DNA of 22,859 nt. It comes from Geoalkalibacter_A sp034189505 (GTDB taxonomy: Bacteria; Desulfobacterota; Desulfuromonadia; Desulfuromonadales; Geoalkalibacteraceae). The stretch's first letter is position 1; every line of letters begins with the position of its first letter. The notes under the pieces were generated by a model. It was not told the DNA's origin. It saw nothing but the letters and a program-made list of their open reading frames with translations, and did not search any database. Shown here piece after piece: positions 7,855-15,609 of the stretch. Both the position numbers and the translations under genes were made by a program. The stretch covers positions 1-22,859 of the forward strand of contig JAXHUR010000053.1 of the NCBI GenBank assembly GCA_034189505.1, in the 5' to 3' direction.

Positions 7855-7959
7855 CGGGATCGCGGCTTTTATGACAAGGGTGTCTGGCGCCAGGGAGGGC
7901 GCCAGTCAAACGGCCAGGGATGGCGAAAAGTGTCCCTTGACATAAAAGCCGCGATCCCG
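7855..7959. repeat. Dispersed palindromic element, copy 2
   Basis: Arms 7855-7880 and 7934-7959 pair over 26 bp with one mismatch (A at 7940). The 53-nt interior, 7881-7933, differs from the reverse complement of the copy at 3268-3320 at only two positions. The bases touching the interior (GACAAGGG and its complement, apart from the one mismatch) are shared with copy 1. The outer 17-19 bp of each arm are unrelated to copy 1, although self-complementary within each copy. It begins 13 nt beyond the stop codon of the last glutamate synthase gene, so it would form a strong 3' hairpin on that transcript. There is no T-tract. Confidence 0.85.
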
Positions 7960-7972
7960 GGCGGATCAGTAG

Positions 7973-10285
7973 CTACACGACCTGCTCCATGGCCCACACG
8001 CCGCAGGGGCAGATGCCGGCGCACAGGCCGCAGCCGATGCAGACATCGTCGTCGGAGACGTATTCAAAGGTGCCGTCGTCGTTTTCCAGCCGGCGAATGG
8101 CTCCTTCCGGACAGGATTCCAGGCACATGGAGCAGTCGCGGCAGGTGCCGCAGCTGATGCAGCGCAGCGTCTCGTCCTTGGCGTCGGTGACGCAGAAGCG
8201 GCCGCGGTTGCGCGGTTTGAACAGCTCTTTCGACAGGCAGCTCTGGTTGATCATCTCCGGTTTCTGGATCGGTACCGGCTGGCGTCCGGCCAGATATTCG
8301 TCCAGGTAGAGGGCCGCGTCCCGTCCGGTGCCGATGGCGTGGGTCAGCAGGCCGGGCGCGATGGTGTCGCCGATGGCAAAAACTCCGGGTGCCCGGACGA
8401 CCTGGCCGCAGTCGTCGACATCGATCATGCCGCGGTCGGTCAGCCATGGACGCGGCACATAGGAGAGATCCGGGCGCTCACCGATGGCGATAATGACCAT
8501 GTCGGCTTCGATCAGCTCACCGTCTTTGGTCCACAGGCCTTCGGCGGTGACTTTGTCGGTGAACACCGGCCAGCGGATTTCGCCGCCGAGCGCTTTGACC
8601 TGGTCGATCTCCTTCTGGTAGGCGGCCGGGCGCTGGATGTCGATGGCGGTCACCTTCTTTGCGCCCATGGCGTAGGCCCCGAGGCAGACATCCATACCGG
8701 CATTGCCGGCGCCGATGACGATGACCCGTTCGCCGACTTTCGGTTGTTCGCCGTTATTGATCTGCTTGAGAAAATCGAGTCCCTTGACCATGCGTTCATG
8801 TCCGGGGAAGGGGATGACCACCGGATTGTGAGCCCCCGAGGCGATGACGATGGCGTCGTACTCCTCGCGGATGCGGGAGAACAGATCGCTGTCGACGCAG
8901 CTGCGGGTCCGGATGTCGATGCCCAGCGCCTTGATCCGTTCGATCTCTCCCTGCAGGGATTTTTTCGGCAGCCGCTCCGTGGGGATCGCCTGGCGCAACT
9001 TGCCGCCCACTTCTTTATCGGCCTCATAGACTGTGACATCGTGGCCGAGAAGTTTCGCCTGCCAGGCCGCTGAAAGCCCACCGGGGCCGCCGCCGATGAC
9101 CGCCACCTTTTTCCCGCTGGCGGGTTTCGGCACAGGGGAGGCGGCCTCCAGGGAGAGGCGCCCCAGTTCCTTCATGGCCACCGGTTTGTCGATGTAGCGG
9201 CGGCTGCAGACATCCATGCACAGGTTGGGGCAGACCTCGCCGCAGACGCTGGCGGGAAAGGGAGAATAGTTGAGGACCAGTTCGAGCGCCTCTTTCACCT
9301 TGCCCTGCCGCAGCAGGTTGATGCGGTCCTGAGTCGGGATCTGGGAGGGGCAGGACACCTGGCAGGGCGCACCGAAGCGCTTGTCCTGCCAGCGCGGAAT
9401 TTTGAGACGATCCTCGCCGGTGTTGACCAGGTTGGCGATATGGGCGTAGTCGTCCGCTACCACATCTCCGAAGATGCCGCCTTCGACCCATTTGTCGCGC
9501 CGAAATTCACGGATGGAGATGCGGCTGTGGACATTGCGCTCTTCGTAGCTCTTCGCGACGATTTTTTTCCACTGGGAAAAATCGAGCAGCGACTCCAGCA
9601 GGTGGGGACGGCCGATTTTTTCAAGAAAAAGCGGCAGTCCCTGGTCGAGAAAGGCGCGATCGGCGTTGTCGAGGTCGAGCAGCCATACTTCGTTGGAGAG
9701 TCCTCTCACCGGGCCGCGTACATAGATGGTGCCTCCCACCATGCCGACGCAGCTGCGATCGCCGAGGACCGAATCGTACCCCTCGCAGTCGATTCCGCAG
9801 ATGACGCCGATGCCGCCACCCATGAATTCGAACGAGAAGGAACCGGTGTTCTTAAGAACCCACAGCTCCGGCGGCTCATAGGCCGGGTCGTGCTTCATCA
9901 GCGAGCCGGAACGCGCTCCGACCCGCCCGGCGACCCTGATGATGCCGCTGGCGGCACAATGCGCCGTGGTATCGCCGCCGTCGCCAAGGATAGTCAGGTC
10001 GGCACCGGCATTGAGCCAGCCGGCGTCGGCAGGCGCAGAACCGTCGACGACGATCTCGGTCCCTTCCAGACCGAAGGATCCAACCCGCTGGCCGGGATTT
10101 TTGACCCGAAAGCGCAGCGGCGACCCGTCTCCGGTCCACAAAGGTCCTCCGATATCGTGATGTCCCGATGAAAGAACCTCGAATTCAGTCTCCCCCTGTT
10201 CCAGGGCGGCATAAATTTTCTGCAGCAGCAATTGAGTTGAAATACGCTGCTTCTTATCATCAAAACCGACTATTTGAGCTGCCAT
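7973..10285 (-). CDS. Glutamate synthase GXGXG / GltD-like oxidoreductase / ferredoxin fusion
   Basis: This 770-aa fusion has the GXGXG (GltB C-terminal, archaeal GltB3-like) beta-helix domain at about 1-250. A GltD-type Fe-S domain spans about 300-375 (C308, C312, C348, C352, C356, C360). An FAD site 'AVIGGGPGGLSAA' (398-403) and a pyridine-nucleotide site 'VIVIGAGNAGMD' (525-530) follow. Two C-terminal 4Fe-4S ferredoxin motifs lie at about 709-725 and 749-759. It should feed electrons to the synthase subunit that makes glutamate from glutamine and 2-oxoglutarate. The acidic text after the second Rossmann motif ('TAIDIQRP') leaves the NADPH/NADH choice open. The frame extends upstream to 10534, but only antisense to its neighbour. 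ATG 10285 has GAGGAG at good spacing. It is the third gene of the operon. Confidence 0.92.
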   Translation of the reverse strand: MAAQIVGFDDKKQRISTQLLLQKIYAALEQGETEFEVLSSGHHDIGGPLWTGDGSPLRFRVKNPGQRVGSFGLEGTEIVVDGSAPADAGWLNAGADLTILGDGGDTTAHCAASGIIRVAGRVGARSGSLMKHDPAYEPPELWVLKNTGSFSFEFMGGGIGVICGIDCEGYDSVLGDRSCVGMVGGTIYVRGPVRGLSNEVWLLDLDNADRAFLDQGLPLFLEKIGRPHLLESLLDFSQWKKIVAKSYEERNVHSRISIREFRRDKWVEGGIFGDVVADDYAHIANLVNTGEDRLKIPRWQDKRFGAPCQVSCPSQIPTQDRINLLRQGKVKEALELVLNYSPFPASVCGEVCPNLCMDVCSRRYIDKPVAMKELGRLSLEAASPVPKPASGKKVAVIGGGPGGLSAAWQAKLLGHDVTVYEADKEVGGKLRQAIPTERLPKKSLQGEIERIKALGIDIRTRSCVDSDLFSRIREEYDAIVIASGAHNPVVIPFPGHERMVKGLDFLKQINNGEQPKVGERVIVIGAGNAGMDVCLGAYAMGAKKVTAIDIQRPAAYQKEIDQVKALGGEIRWPVFTDKVTAEGLWTKDGELIEADMVIIAIGERPDLSYVPRPWLTDRGMIDVDDCGQVVRAPGVFAIGDTIAPGLLTHAIGTGRDAALYLDEYLAGRQPVPIQKPEMINQSCLSKELFKPRNRGRFCVTDAKDETLRCISCGTCRDCSMCLESCPEGAIRRLENDDGTFEYVSDDDVCIGCGLCAGICPCGVWAMEQVV

Positions 10286-10311
10286 TTTCGACTCCTCACT
10301 CCATATGAGAT

Positions 10312-11955
10312 CTAGCACACATACTGGATCTGCAACCGGTCGGCGACCGCCTTGTCGGTGGCCACCAGGGCATCGGAACGCCCGACGGGCAGGGCGCTGT
10401 TGCCGATCGGCGCCATCAGCTTCTTGAACTCCTGATCCATGGCGAGAAAGTAGTTGACGATATTCTGAGCAACTTTCTCCGGATCGAGTCGGTGTGCCAG
10501 CGCCGATTCCTGGGTGGTGATCCCCACCGGACACAGGCCGGTATTGCAGGCATTGCAGCGCCCCAGGTCATTGCCGACGCAGCCGGCCATCTGCAGAATC
10601 AGCTTGCCGGTAAAGACGCCGTTGGCGCCCAGGCACATCATCTTGAAGGCATCGGCCGCAAGGTCCCCGGTCTTGCCGAGTCCGCCCGCCGCCCACAAAG
10701 GGATCTGCCCCTGGCGTCCCTGGGTTACGGCGGCCAGGTAGCAGTCGCGCAGCTTGCTGACGATGGGATGGCCGGTGTGGTCGAGAGACACTTCATGGGC
10801 CGCCCCAGTGCCGCCGTCGATGCCGTCGAGGAAGAAGCCGCCGACGATGTTGTAAGGGTCACGCACCAGGTTGTTGAAGACCGAAACGCTGGTGGCGGAA
10901 GCGGCGACTTTGATCGCCACCGGTACACGGAATTTGAAGGCGGCATTGAAGGAGAGAAACATCTTCTGCACACTCTCCTCGATAGAGTAGAGCCCCTGGT
11001 GATTGGGCGGACTGAGCAGGTCCGTCTTGGGGACGCCGCGGATGGACTGAATGTGTCCGGCCACCTTCTGGGCCTGCAGCAGGCCGCCGTCGCCGGGTTT
11101 GGCACCCTGACCGATCTTGATCAGCACTCCGGCCGGGTCCTCCACCATGCTCGGCATGGCCTTGACGATGCGGTTCCAGCCGAAATGCCCTGAGGCGATC
11201 TGCAGGATCATGTACTTGAGGTAGCGGCTTTTGAGCAGTCGCTCAGGCACGCCCCCCTCCCCGGAGCACATGCGCACCGGCAGGCCGCACTCCTCGTTGA
11301 GGTAGGCGGTCGCCATCGCGACTCCTTCCCACATGCGCCACGAAAGCGCCCCGATGGACATGTCGCCGATAATGACCGGATAGATCCAGTTGACCGGCGG
11401 CGATTGGCCGGAGGGGGCGAGCCTGCCGTCCTCTGTGACGCGGAAATTGAGCTGCTGCGGCGGCAGGATGCGGCCGAAGGGCGCCAGCAGGTCGAAAGTG
11501 TGGCGCTGGGCATCGAGGCTCGGGTCGGTCATCTGTGAGATGCGCCCCACCCGGATGCGGTCGAGGGTGCGCACGCTCCCCTCGAGGTTCTTGCGGCCGC
11601 CGCGCTTGATGGAATCCCCCCCCAGGCAGCGGGTGATCACCGGGTGGCGCGTATCGGGGTTGCGCACCGGCCCGATGGCGTCGTTGGGGCAGACTTTTTC
11701 GCAGATGCCGCAGCCGCGGCAGTAATTGCGGATCGATCTGGCCTGGCGGATGACGGGCACCGCCGAGAAACGCGCCTTCGGCTCGGGGAATTCGCTCTCG
11801 GACCAGATCATGCGGCGGCGTTCGACCTTCGGCTCGATGGCGCGAAAGGAACAGGCCGCGACGCAGGAGCCGCACAGGGTGCAGCGGCTGGCGTCATATT
11901 CGACCTTCCACGGCAGATCGTTGGGGGTGACGTCGTTGACTTTCATTGCTTCCAT
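10312..11955 (-). CDS. Glutamate synthase central (FMN) subunit with N-terminal ferredoxin domain
   Basis: This 547-aa protein corresponds to archaeal-type GltB2. Two 4Fe-4S motifs lead it: 'CTLCGSCVAAC' (C25, C28, C31, C35) and 'CRGCGICEKVCP' (C79, C82, C85, C89). The FMN-dependent TIM-barrel synthase domain follows, with 'SGEGGVPERLL', 'IGQGAKPGDGG', 'FFLDGIDGGTGAAHEV' and 'WAAGGLGKTGDLAADAF'. A Cys cluster 'CNACNTGLCPVGITTQ' (C467, C470, C475) matches the 3Fe-4S position of glutamate synthases. Here ammonia reacts with 2-oxoglutarate and is reduced to glutamate. ATG 11955 has GGAGG seven bases upstream and overlaps the preceding gene by 13 nt, which suggests coupled translation and a 1:1 complex. 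Confidence 0.95.
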   Translation of the reverse strand: MEAMKVNDVTPNDLPWKVEYDASRCTLCGSCVAACSFRAIEPKVERRRMIWSESEFPEPKARFSAVPVIRQARSIRNYCRGCGICEKVCPNDAIGPVRNPDTRHPVITRCLGGDSIKRGGRKNLEGSVRTLDRIRVGRISQMTDPSLDAQRHTFDLLAPFGRILPPQQLNFRVTEDGRLAPSGQSPPVNWIYPVIIGDMSIGALSWRMWEGVAMATAYLNEECGLPVRMCSGEGGVPERLLKSRYLKYMILQIASGHFGWNRIVKAMPSMVEDPAGVLIKIGQGAKPGDGGLLQAQKVAGHIQSIRGVPKTDLLSPPNHQGLYSIEESVQKMFLSFNAAFKFRVPVAIKVAASATSVSVFNNLVRDPYNIVGGFFLDGIDGGTGAAHEVSLDHTGHPIVSKLRDCYLAAVTQGRQGQIPLWAAGGLGKTGDLAADAFKMMCLGANGVFTGKLILQMAGCVGNDLGRCNACNTGLCPVGITTQESALAHRLDPEKVAQNIVNYFLAMDQEFKKLMAPIGNSALPVGRSDALVATDKAVADRLQIQYVC

Positions 11956-13049
11956 CGTTGGACCTCCAACTCGTTATCAATCACCACGACTTCGCGTTCA
12001 TGGGGATAGATGTCGGTCTCCCAGTCGCGATCGGGCAGAACTTCGTTGATGCCGCACACTTCCGAAGAGATGATCACCTTGTCTTCGGAACGGCCCACCA
12101 CCACCGGACGCAGCTTCTTGGCGTCGCAGCAGGTGAAAAGAGTGTTGTCGGGCAAAACGCCGATGATGGTGTTCGGTCCGTTGATCTCCAGATGCGCCAG
12201 CGACTGCCGGATCGCGAAGAGCTGATCGCGGTCCTCGCGGCGAGAGGCTTCCTCAAAGGGCAGGGGAGTGACCACGTGCTTGAAGTAGGGCAGCGGCCAG
12301 CCCAGTTCGCGGTGCACATAGTGCAGAGTGTAGAGAAAGCACTGGCTGTCCGACTCGAAGCCGATGTAACCGCGATGCAGGCTGCGCTGAAATTCCTTGT
12401 TCTTCTGGTAGAAAGTGTTTTCCCCATTGGCCAGGGCCGTGTATCCCTGCAGGAAGAACGGATGGGCGGCGTAGCGCACGATGTCGTAGTTGGTGTTCTG
12501 GCGGCATTGGGCGGTGATCACCTTGGCGGTGAACTGATCGTCAGGTTGCCACAGATTGAAATAGGTCCCGATATCTTTCGGGTCGCCGATCTCCTTGAGC
12601 GTGACCACGTCGGGCCAGAAGGAGTAGACAAAGCCCTGGTCGTCCTCCTCCAGCGCAAAGCGCAGCTTCAGACGCATGTCGAGCAGCAGTTCCTCTTTAT
12701 CCTTCTGGCTTGCCTTGCGGTAGTGCCGGGGATAATTGAAGGTCTCAAAAACGTAGTTGGGCATGGCGATAATGTCGAGACCGGGTTCGTTGTTGGTCTC
12801 CGGCACCCATTGTAAAACACGGCTGAAGCCGGCTTCGTGCAGAATGTCCTCGGCACGTTTGAGACCTTCATCGGTGCAGGCCAGCGAGAGGGTCGGAAGA
12901 TTCTTGTAATTCTTGAAGATCCCACCCAGGTCGTGCATGACCATGGCAAAGCCGGAGTTGTCATGCCCTTTCTGCTGCGACTGCATCAGGAGCAAGGCCT
13001 GACTTGGATGCAGATAATCGACACTTTTAATGGCACCAATACGGCACAT
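11943..13049 (-). CDS. Glutamate synthase class II glutamine amidotransferase subunit
   Basis: This 368-aa protein corresponds to the archaeal-type GltB1 subunit, which hydrolyses glutamine and passes ammonia to the synthase subunit. The protein begins 'MCRIGAIKSVDYLHPSQALLLMQ'; Cys2 becomes the N-terminal nucleophile after Met removal. 'KGHDNSGFAMVMHDLGG' and 'ALANGENTFYQKN' are consistent with Ntn-hydrolase amidotransferases. ATG 13049 was chosen over the upstream in-frame ATG at 13130 because only this start exposes Cys2, and GGGAGGA lies upstream of it. It is the first gene of the operon. A 473-nt non-coding region with candidate regulatory sites lies upstream. Confidence 0.93.
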   Translation of the reverse strand: MCRIGAIKSVDYLHPSQALLLMQSQQKGHDNSGFAMVMHDLGGIFKNYKNLPTLSLACTDEGLKRAEDILHEAGFSRVLQWVPETNNEPGLDIIAMPNYVFETFNYPRHYRKASQKDKEELLLDMRLKLRFALEEDDQGFVYSFWPDVVTLKEIGDPKDIGTYFNLWQPDDQFTAKVITAQCRQNTNYDIVRYAAHPFFLQGYTALANGENTFYQKNKEFQRSLHRGYIGFESDSQCFLYTLHYVHRELGWPLPYFKHVVTPLPFEEASRREDRDQLFAIRQSLAHLEINGPNTIIGVLPDNTLFTCCDAKKLRPVVVGRSEDKVIISSEVCGINEVLPDRDWETDIYPHEREVVVIDNELEVQRWKQ

Positions 13050-13152
13050 GGGCTGCTGTCCTCCCAGTTGGATTCGGTTTCTGTCACACAGGTGGTGGTC
13101 AGACGTGAAGGGGTAAACGATAGTACGCACCTAAACTCGTTCTGTAGTCAGA

Positions 13153-13168
13153 TACAAACAGTGTGCCA
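13153..13168 (-). promoter_or_regulatory. Candidate sigma54 (-24/-12) promoter of the glutamate synthase operon
   Basis: The minus strand reads TGGCAC-ACTGT-TTGTA. The RpoN consensus is TGGCAC-N5-TTGCA, so the -24 half and the spacing are perfect, but the conserved GC of the -12 half is GT. If used, transcription would begin about 90 nt upstream of the amidotransferase ATG. RpoN control would suit a nitrogen-assimilation operon. The imperfect -12 element keeps confidence moderate. Confidence 0.4.
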
Positions 13169-13309
13169 TCTAATGTGTTTTAAATTTTTTTGTCGTGTTG
13201 CATTGTTATCTGCTGAAATTGTTTAAATTTTACGGAAGGTTTTGGGGTGGCATTAGATCGGTCTGGCAACAAGTTCCTATCTTTTGGGCCGACTTTCTTT
13301 GTGTATACA

Positions 13310-13324
13310 TGCTCAATTTGAGCA
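13310..13324. promoter_or_regulatory. Perfect dyad, possible activator site
   Basis: TGCTCAA-T-TTGAGCA is a perfect inverted repeat with 7-bp arms and a 1-bp centre. It lies about 145-150 bp upstream of the candidate -24 element, a distance typical for enhancer-binding proteins that act with RpoN. It does not match the classical NtrC consensus closely. No T-tract follows it on either strand. The binding protein is unknown. Confidence 0.4.
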
Positions 13325-13486
13325 GCTATCTACTCACTTTGGTTGGGGCGGGATGATCAGTGGAAAGAATTGCTTAAGCAGGGACTGTGCCGTACAGGGT
13401 GGTGAGGATTTCCGGGGTCTTTGACCGTGTGCGAAGAGATTGGCTGCTGATATTTTTTGCAGGCCTGCTCGGGGATTAAGCAGAGC

Positions 13487-13516
13487 AATAAAAAACCCCG
13501 ATCCGGGAGATCGGGG
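13487..13516 (-). terminator. Intrinsic terminator after tRNA-Trp
   Basis: The stem CCCCGATC/GATCGGGG (13496-13503 with 13509-13516) has a 5-nt loop. On the minus strand it is followed by a T-rich run (complement of AATAAAAAA, 13487-13495). It begins 6 nt beyond the CCA end of tRNA-Trp, so it should end the tRNA transcript and any transcript from ilvE. Confidence 0.9.
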
Positions 13517-13522
13517 TAAAGG

Positions 13523-13598
13523 TGGCAGGCCAGGAGGGACTCGAACCCCCAACAGCCGGTTTTGGAGACCGGTGCTCTACCAATTGAACTACTGGCCT
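13523..13598 (-). tRNA. tRNA-Trp (anticodon CCA)
   Basis: A 76-nt tRNA reads on the minus strand. The acceptor stem AGGCCAG pairs with CTGGCCT, the discriminator base is G, and CCA is encoded. The anticodon stem ACCGG/CCGGT-type pairing encloses CTCCAAA, giving anticodon CCA for tryptophan. The T-arm GGGGG-TTCGAGT-CCCTC is canonical. It starts 20 nt after the ilvE stop codon on the same strand and is followed by an intrinsic terminator. There is no secE-nusG downstream, the common partner of a tRNA-Trp gene in many bacteria. Confidence 0.97.
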
Positions 13599-13618
13599 GT
13601 ATTTACATTTTGCTGTTA

Positions 13619-14683
13619 TCAGATCAACTCAATCCAGCCATGGGGATCGTTGCGATGCCCGTACTGGATGCCGGTCAGGGTTTCATAGAGTTTGAGCGTC
13701 AATTCGCCGACCTGGTTGCCTCCAACCGAAACCGTCTCGTCTCGATAGGTAAATTGCCCCACCGGCGACACCACCGCAGCGGTTCCCGTGCCGAAGGCCT
13801 CTTTAAGGCGACCGGAGCGGGCCCCCTCCAGGATCTCATAGACGCTCAGGGCGCGTTCCTCCACCTCGATTCCCATGTCCTTGACCAAAGTGAGTACCGA
13901 ACGCCGCGTGATTCCGTCAAGAATGGTGCCGTAAAGAGGCGAGGTAATCACCTTGCCGTCGAGGTAGAAGCAGATGTTCATGCTGCCCACTTCCTCGACA
14001 TATCTGCGTTCCACCGCATCGAGCCACAAAACCTGATCGAATCCCTTGGCGGCGGCCTCCATGGAGGCGCGCAGGCTGGCTGCGTAATTGCCCCCGGTTT
14101 TGGCTTCGCCCGTGCCGCCGGGTGCGGAGCGCACGAATTGGTCGCTGATCCAGATTTTAACCGGACTGAAGCCGCCTTTATAGTAGGCGCCCACCGGGGA
14201 CAGAATCACATAGCACAGGTACGTGTCCGACGGTTTGACCCCGAGATACGGGTCGGTGGCGATCATGGTCGGGCGGATATAGAGGCTGGTGCCTTCATTG
14301 TGAGGGACCCAGTCAGCCTCAAGTCGGACCAGTTCTTTGATGGCGCCGAGAAAGAACTCTTCATCGACCTCGGGCATGCACATGCGTACCGCGCTGCGAT
14401 TGAAGCGTTTGATATTGTCGGCCGGGCGGAACAGGGCGATCTTTCCGTCCGGACGGCGATAGGCCTTGAGCCCCTCAAAGATCTCCTGGGCGTAATGCAG
14501 AACGGCGCAAGCCGGATCGAGAGAGAAAGGGCCGTACGGCTCAATGCGGGCCGAATGCCAGTCTTTGCCCGTCTGGTATTCCATCACGAACATGCGATCG
14601 GTAAAGATCTGGCCGAAGCTGAGCCTGCCTTCGTCCTGCGGTTTGGTCTTGGGGTGAGACAGGGGGAGAGTCTTCAGTTCCAT
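13619..14683 (-). CDS. ilvE: Branched-chain amino acid aminotransferase (type II)
   Basis: This 354-aa fold-type IV PLP enzyme carries out the final transamination in leucine, isoleucine and valine synthesis, with glutamate as donor. The Schiff-base lysine is K195 in 'GTGEAKTGGNYAASL'. Other family text includes 'ILDGITRRSVLTL' for phosphate binding, 'YVEEVGSMNICFY', and 'HYAQEIFEGLKAYRRPDG' with 'FRPADNIKRFNRSA'. The pattern is that of the eukaryote-like type II BCATs, which are slightly longer than E. coli IlvE. The frame continues upstream to 14761, but ATG 14683 starts the family N-terminus and has GGAGG upstream. tRNA-Trp follows 20 nt downstream on the same strand and no terminator lies between them, so readthrough transcription is likely. 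Confidence 0.95.
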   Translation of the reverse strand: MELKTLPLSHPKTKPQDEGRLSFGQIFTDRMFVMEYQTGKDWHSARIEPYGPFSLDPACAVLHYAQEIFEGLKAYRRPDGKIALFRPADNIKRFNRSAVRMCMPEVDEEFFLGAIKELVRLEADWVPHNEGTSLYIRPTMIATDPYLGVKPSDTYLCYVILSPVGAYYKGGFSPVKIWISDQFVRSAPGGTGEAKTGGNYAASLRASMEAAAKGFDQVLWLDAVERRYVEEVGSMNICFYLDGKVITSPLYGTILDGITRRSVLTLVKDMGIEVEERALSVYEILEGARSGRLKEAFGTGTAAVVSPVGQFTYRDETVSVGGNQVGELTLKLYETLTGIQYGHRNDPHGWIELI

Positions 14684-14845
14684 TTTCTGGGCTTCCTCCG
14701 GCGGTATGAATCGGGCGGTTAAATGAATCGGCAATTTAGCACAGTCCCGGGTTGCCATCAAGAAATTAGGAGACGGAGAGAGCTGAAAACATGACGATGG
14801 CGCGAAGCGGGATTCATGGAATGGAAATTTTGCCCGCGCGGTAAA

Positions 14846-15019
14846 TTATTCCGGAGGGCGGGAAGTATCCTTGCCGGCAGGTGGATTGTAGAGCAGGTCC
14901 TGCAAGTTGTTTTTCATCTCCTCTTCGCGGAACCGTTTGAGCATCCGTTGGTATTCGGCCTGGTCCGCAAGGTCGTTGGTGCGGTAGCCTATTTTCTGAA
15001 GTTTCCAGAGGTCTTCCAT
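14846..15019 (-). CDS. Small protein of unknown function (57 aa)
   Basis: I do not recognise this gene. It would start at ATG 15019 (AGGAG about 10 nt upstream) and encode a charged, probably helical protein. 'DLADQAEYQRMLKRFREEEMKNNLQDLL' forms the central part and the tail 'YNPPAGKDTSRPPE' looks disordered. No signal peptide, Cys pair or membrane segment is visible. The open frame extends to 15130, but the extra residues are Ser/Thr/Cys-rich and unlike the rest. It is divergent from the J-domain gene, with 205 nt between the starts. The biased composition and ribosome-binding site favour a real gene, but this is not certain. Confidence 0.55.
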   Translation of the reverse strand: MEDLWKLQKIGYRTNDLADQAEYQRMLKRFREEEMKNNLQDLLYNPPAGKDTSRPPE

Positions 15020-15224
15020 GTCTTGTTTGCTCCTGGTGAGAGATAAGCCGAAGCAGATTGAGCAGATGGTTGTTGATGAGAGGGTGAGCTTCGGATATCG
15101 TGAGAGTATCAGATCTGCATTGTTATGCAAGGGAAAAATTACTACTTATGTTATTCCAGGGAGAGTGAAAGGTGGAGCCACTGGGGGTGCGGCCCGCGAA
15201 ACTGTCGGTTGGAGAAGATTTGTC

Positions 15225-15518
15225 ATGCAGTATGAAGAACTGGAGCAGGCCCTGGACGTATTCGCCCTGACCGATCGCACCACGCTGCAGGAGATTAAAA
15301 AGCGCCACAAAAATCTGGTCCGCCGTCATCATCCCGATGCGGGGGAGCAGCCAGACGCGGAAAAAATGAAGATGATCAATGCGGCCTACCGGGTTCTGAT
15401 GCAGTACTGCGAAAAATACCGTTTTTCCTTTTCTCGGGAAGAATTCTATCGTCAGAATCCGGAAGCGCGCCTGCGGGATCAGTTCGGGGAAGATTTTATG
15501 TGGGGCAAAGAAAAGTAA
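15225..15518 (+). CDS. Short J-domain (DnaJ-like) co-chaperone
   Basis: This 97-aa protein is essentially a lone J domain. Helix II 'LQEIKKRHKNLVRRHHPDAG' carries the invariant HPD tripeptide that stimulates DnaK-type ATPases. Helix III is 'AEKMKMINAAYRVLMQYCEKY'. The Gly/Phe, zinc-finger and C-terminal substrate domains of DnaJ are absent. The end is a short aromatic/charged tail 'EFYRQNPEARLRDQFGEDFMWGKEK'. The ATG at 15225 has GGAG upstream. The frame is open back to 15018, but that part has no J-domain character. It precedes the GNAT/deacetylase gene by 91 nt on the same strand. The client protein is unknown. Confidence 0.85.
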   Translation: MQYEELEQALDVFALTDRTTLQEIKKRHKNLVRRHHPDAGEQPDAEKMKMINAAYRVLMQYCEKYRFSFSREEFYRQNPEARLRDQFGEDFMWGKEK

Positions 15519-15609
15519 CCTCCCGACACGGGTTGCTGGAAATTTCCCCCGGGTGCAGTAAGCTCAATTCAGTGCATGGTGCATTGATCGATCGCGCGGG
15601 AGGCTGTCG

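Larger units (their letters stand above)
13050..13522. other. 473-nt intergenic region upstream of the glutamate synthase operon
   Basis: No convincing gene lies here. Bases about 13130-13340 are clearly more AT-rich than the flanking coding DNA. The stretch holds a candidate sigma54-like promoter (13153-13168, - strand), a perfect 7-bp dyad (13310-13324) and, at its far end, the tRNA terminator (13487-13516). Bases 13330-13480 show no recognisable motif. A 72-codon open frame on the minus strand (13334-13552) overlaps the tRNA and terminator and was rejected. Confidence 0.7.

Noticed and set aside
7855..7959. Copy 2 hairpin as an intrinsic terminator for the glutamate synthase operon
   Set aside because: The stem is strong, but no T-run follows on the minus strand, so only a protective or Rho-independent-like role without a U-tract could be argued.
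13334..13552. 72-codon minus-strand frame
   Set aside because: It overlaps the tRNA-Trp 3' part and its terminator and has no coding character.
15165..15225. GGTGGAG...ACTGG text before the J-domain gene resembling the start of a SAM-I aptamer
   Set aside because: The GGCAACC and kink-turn parts of that aptamer are absent and no terminator hairpin follows.
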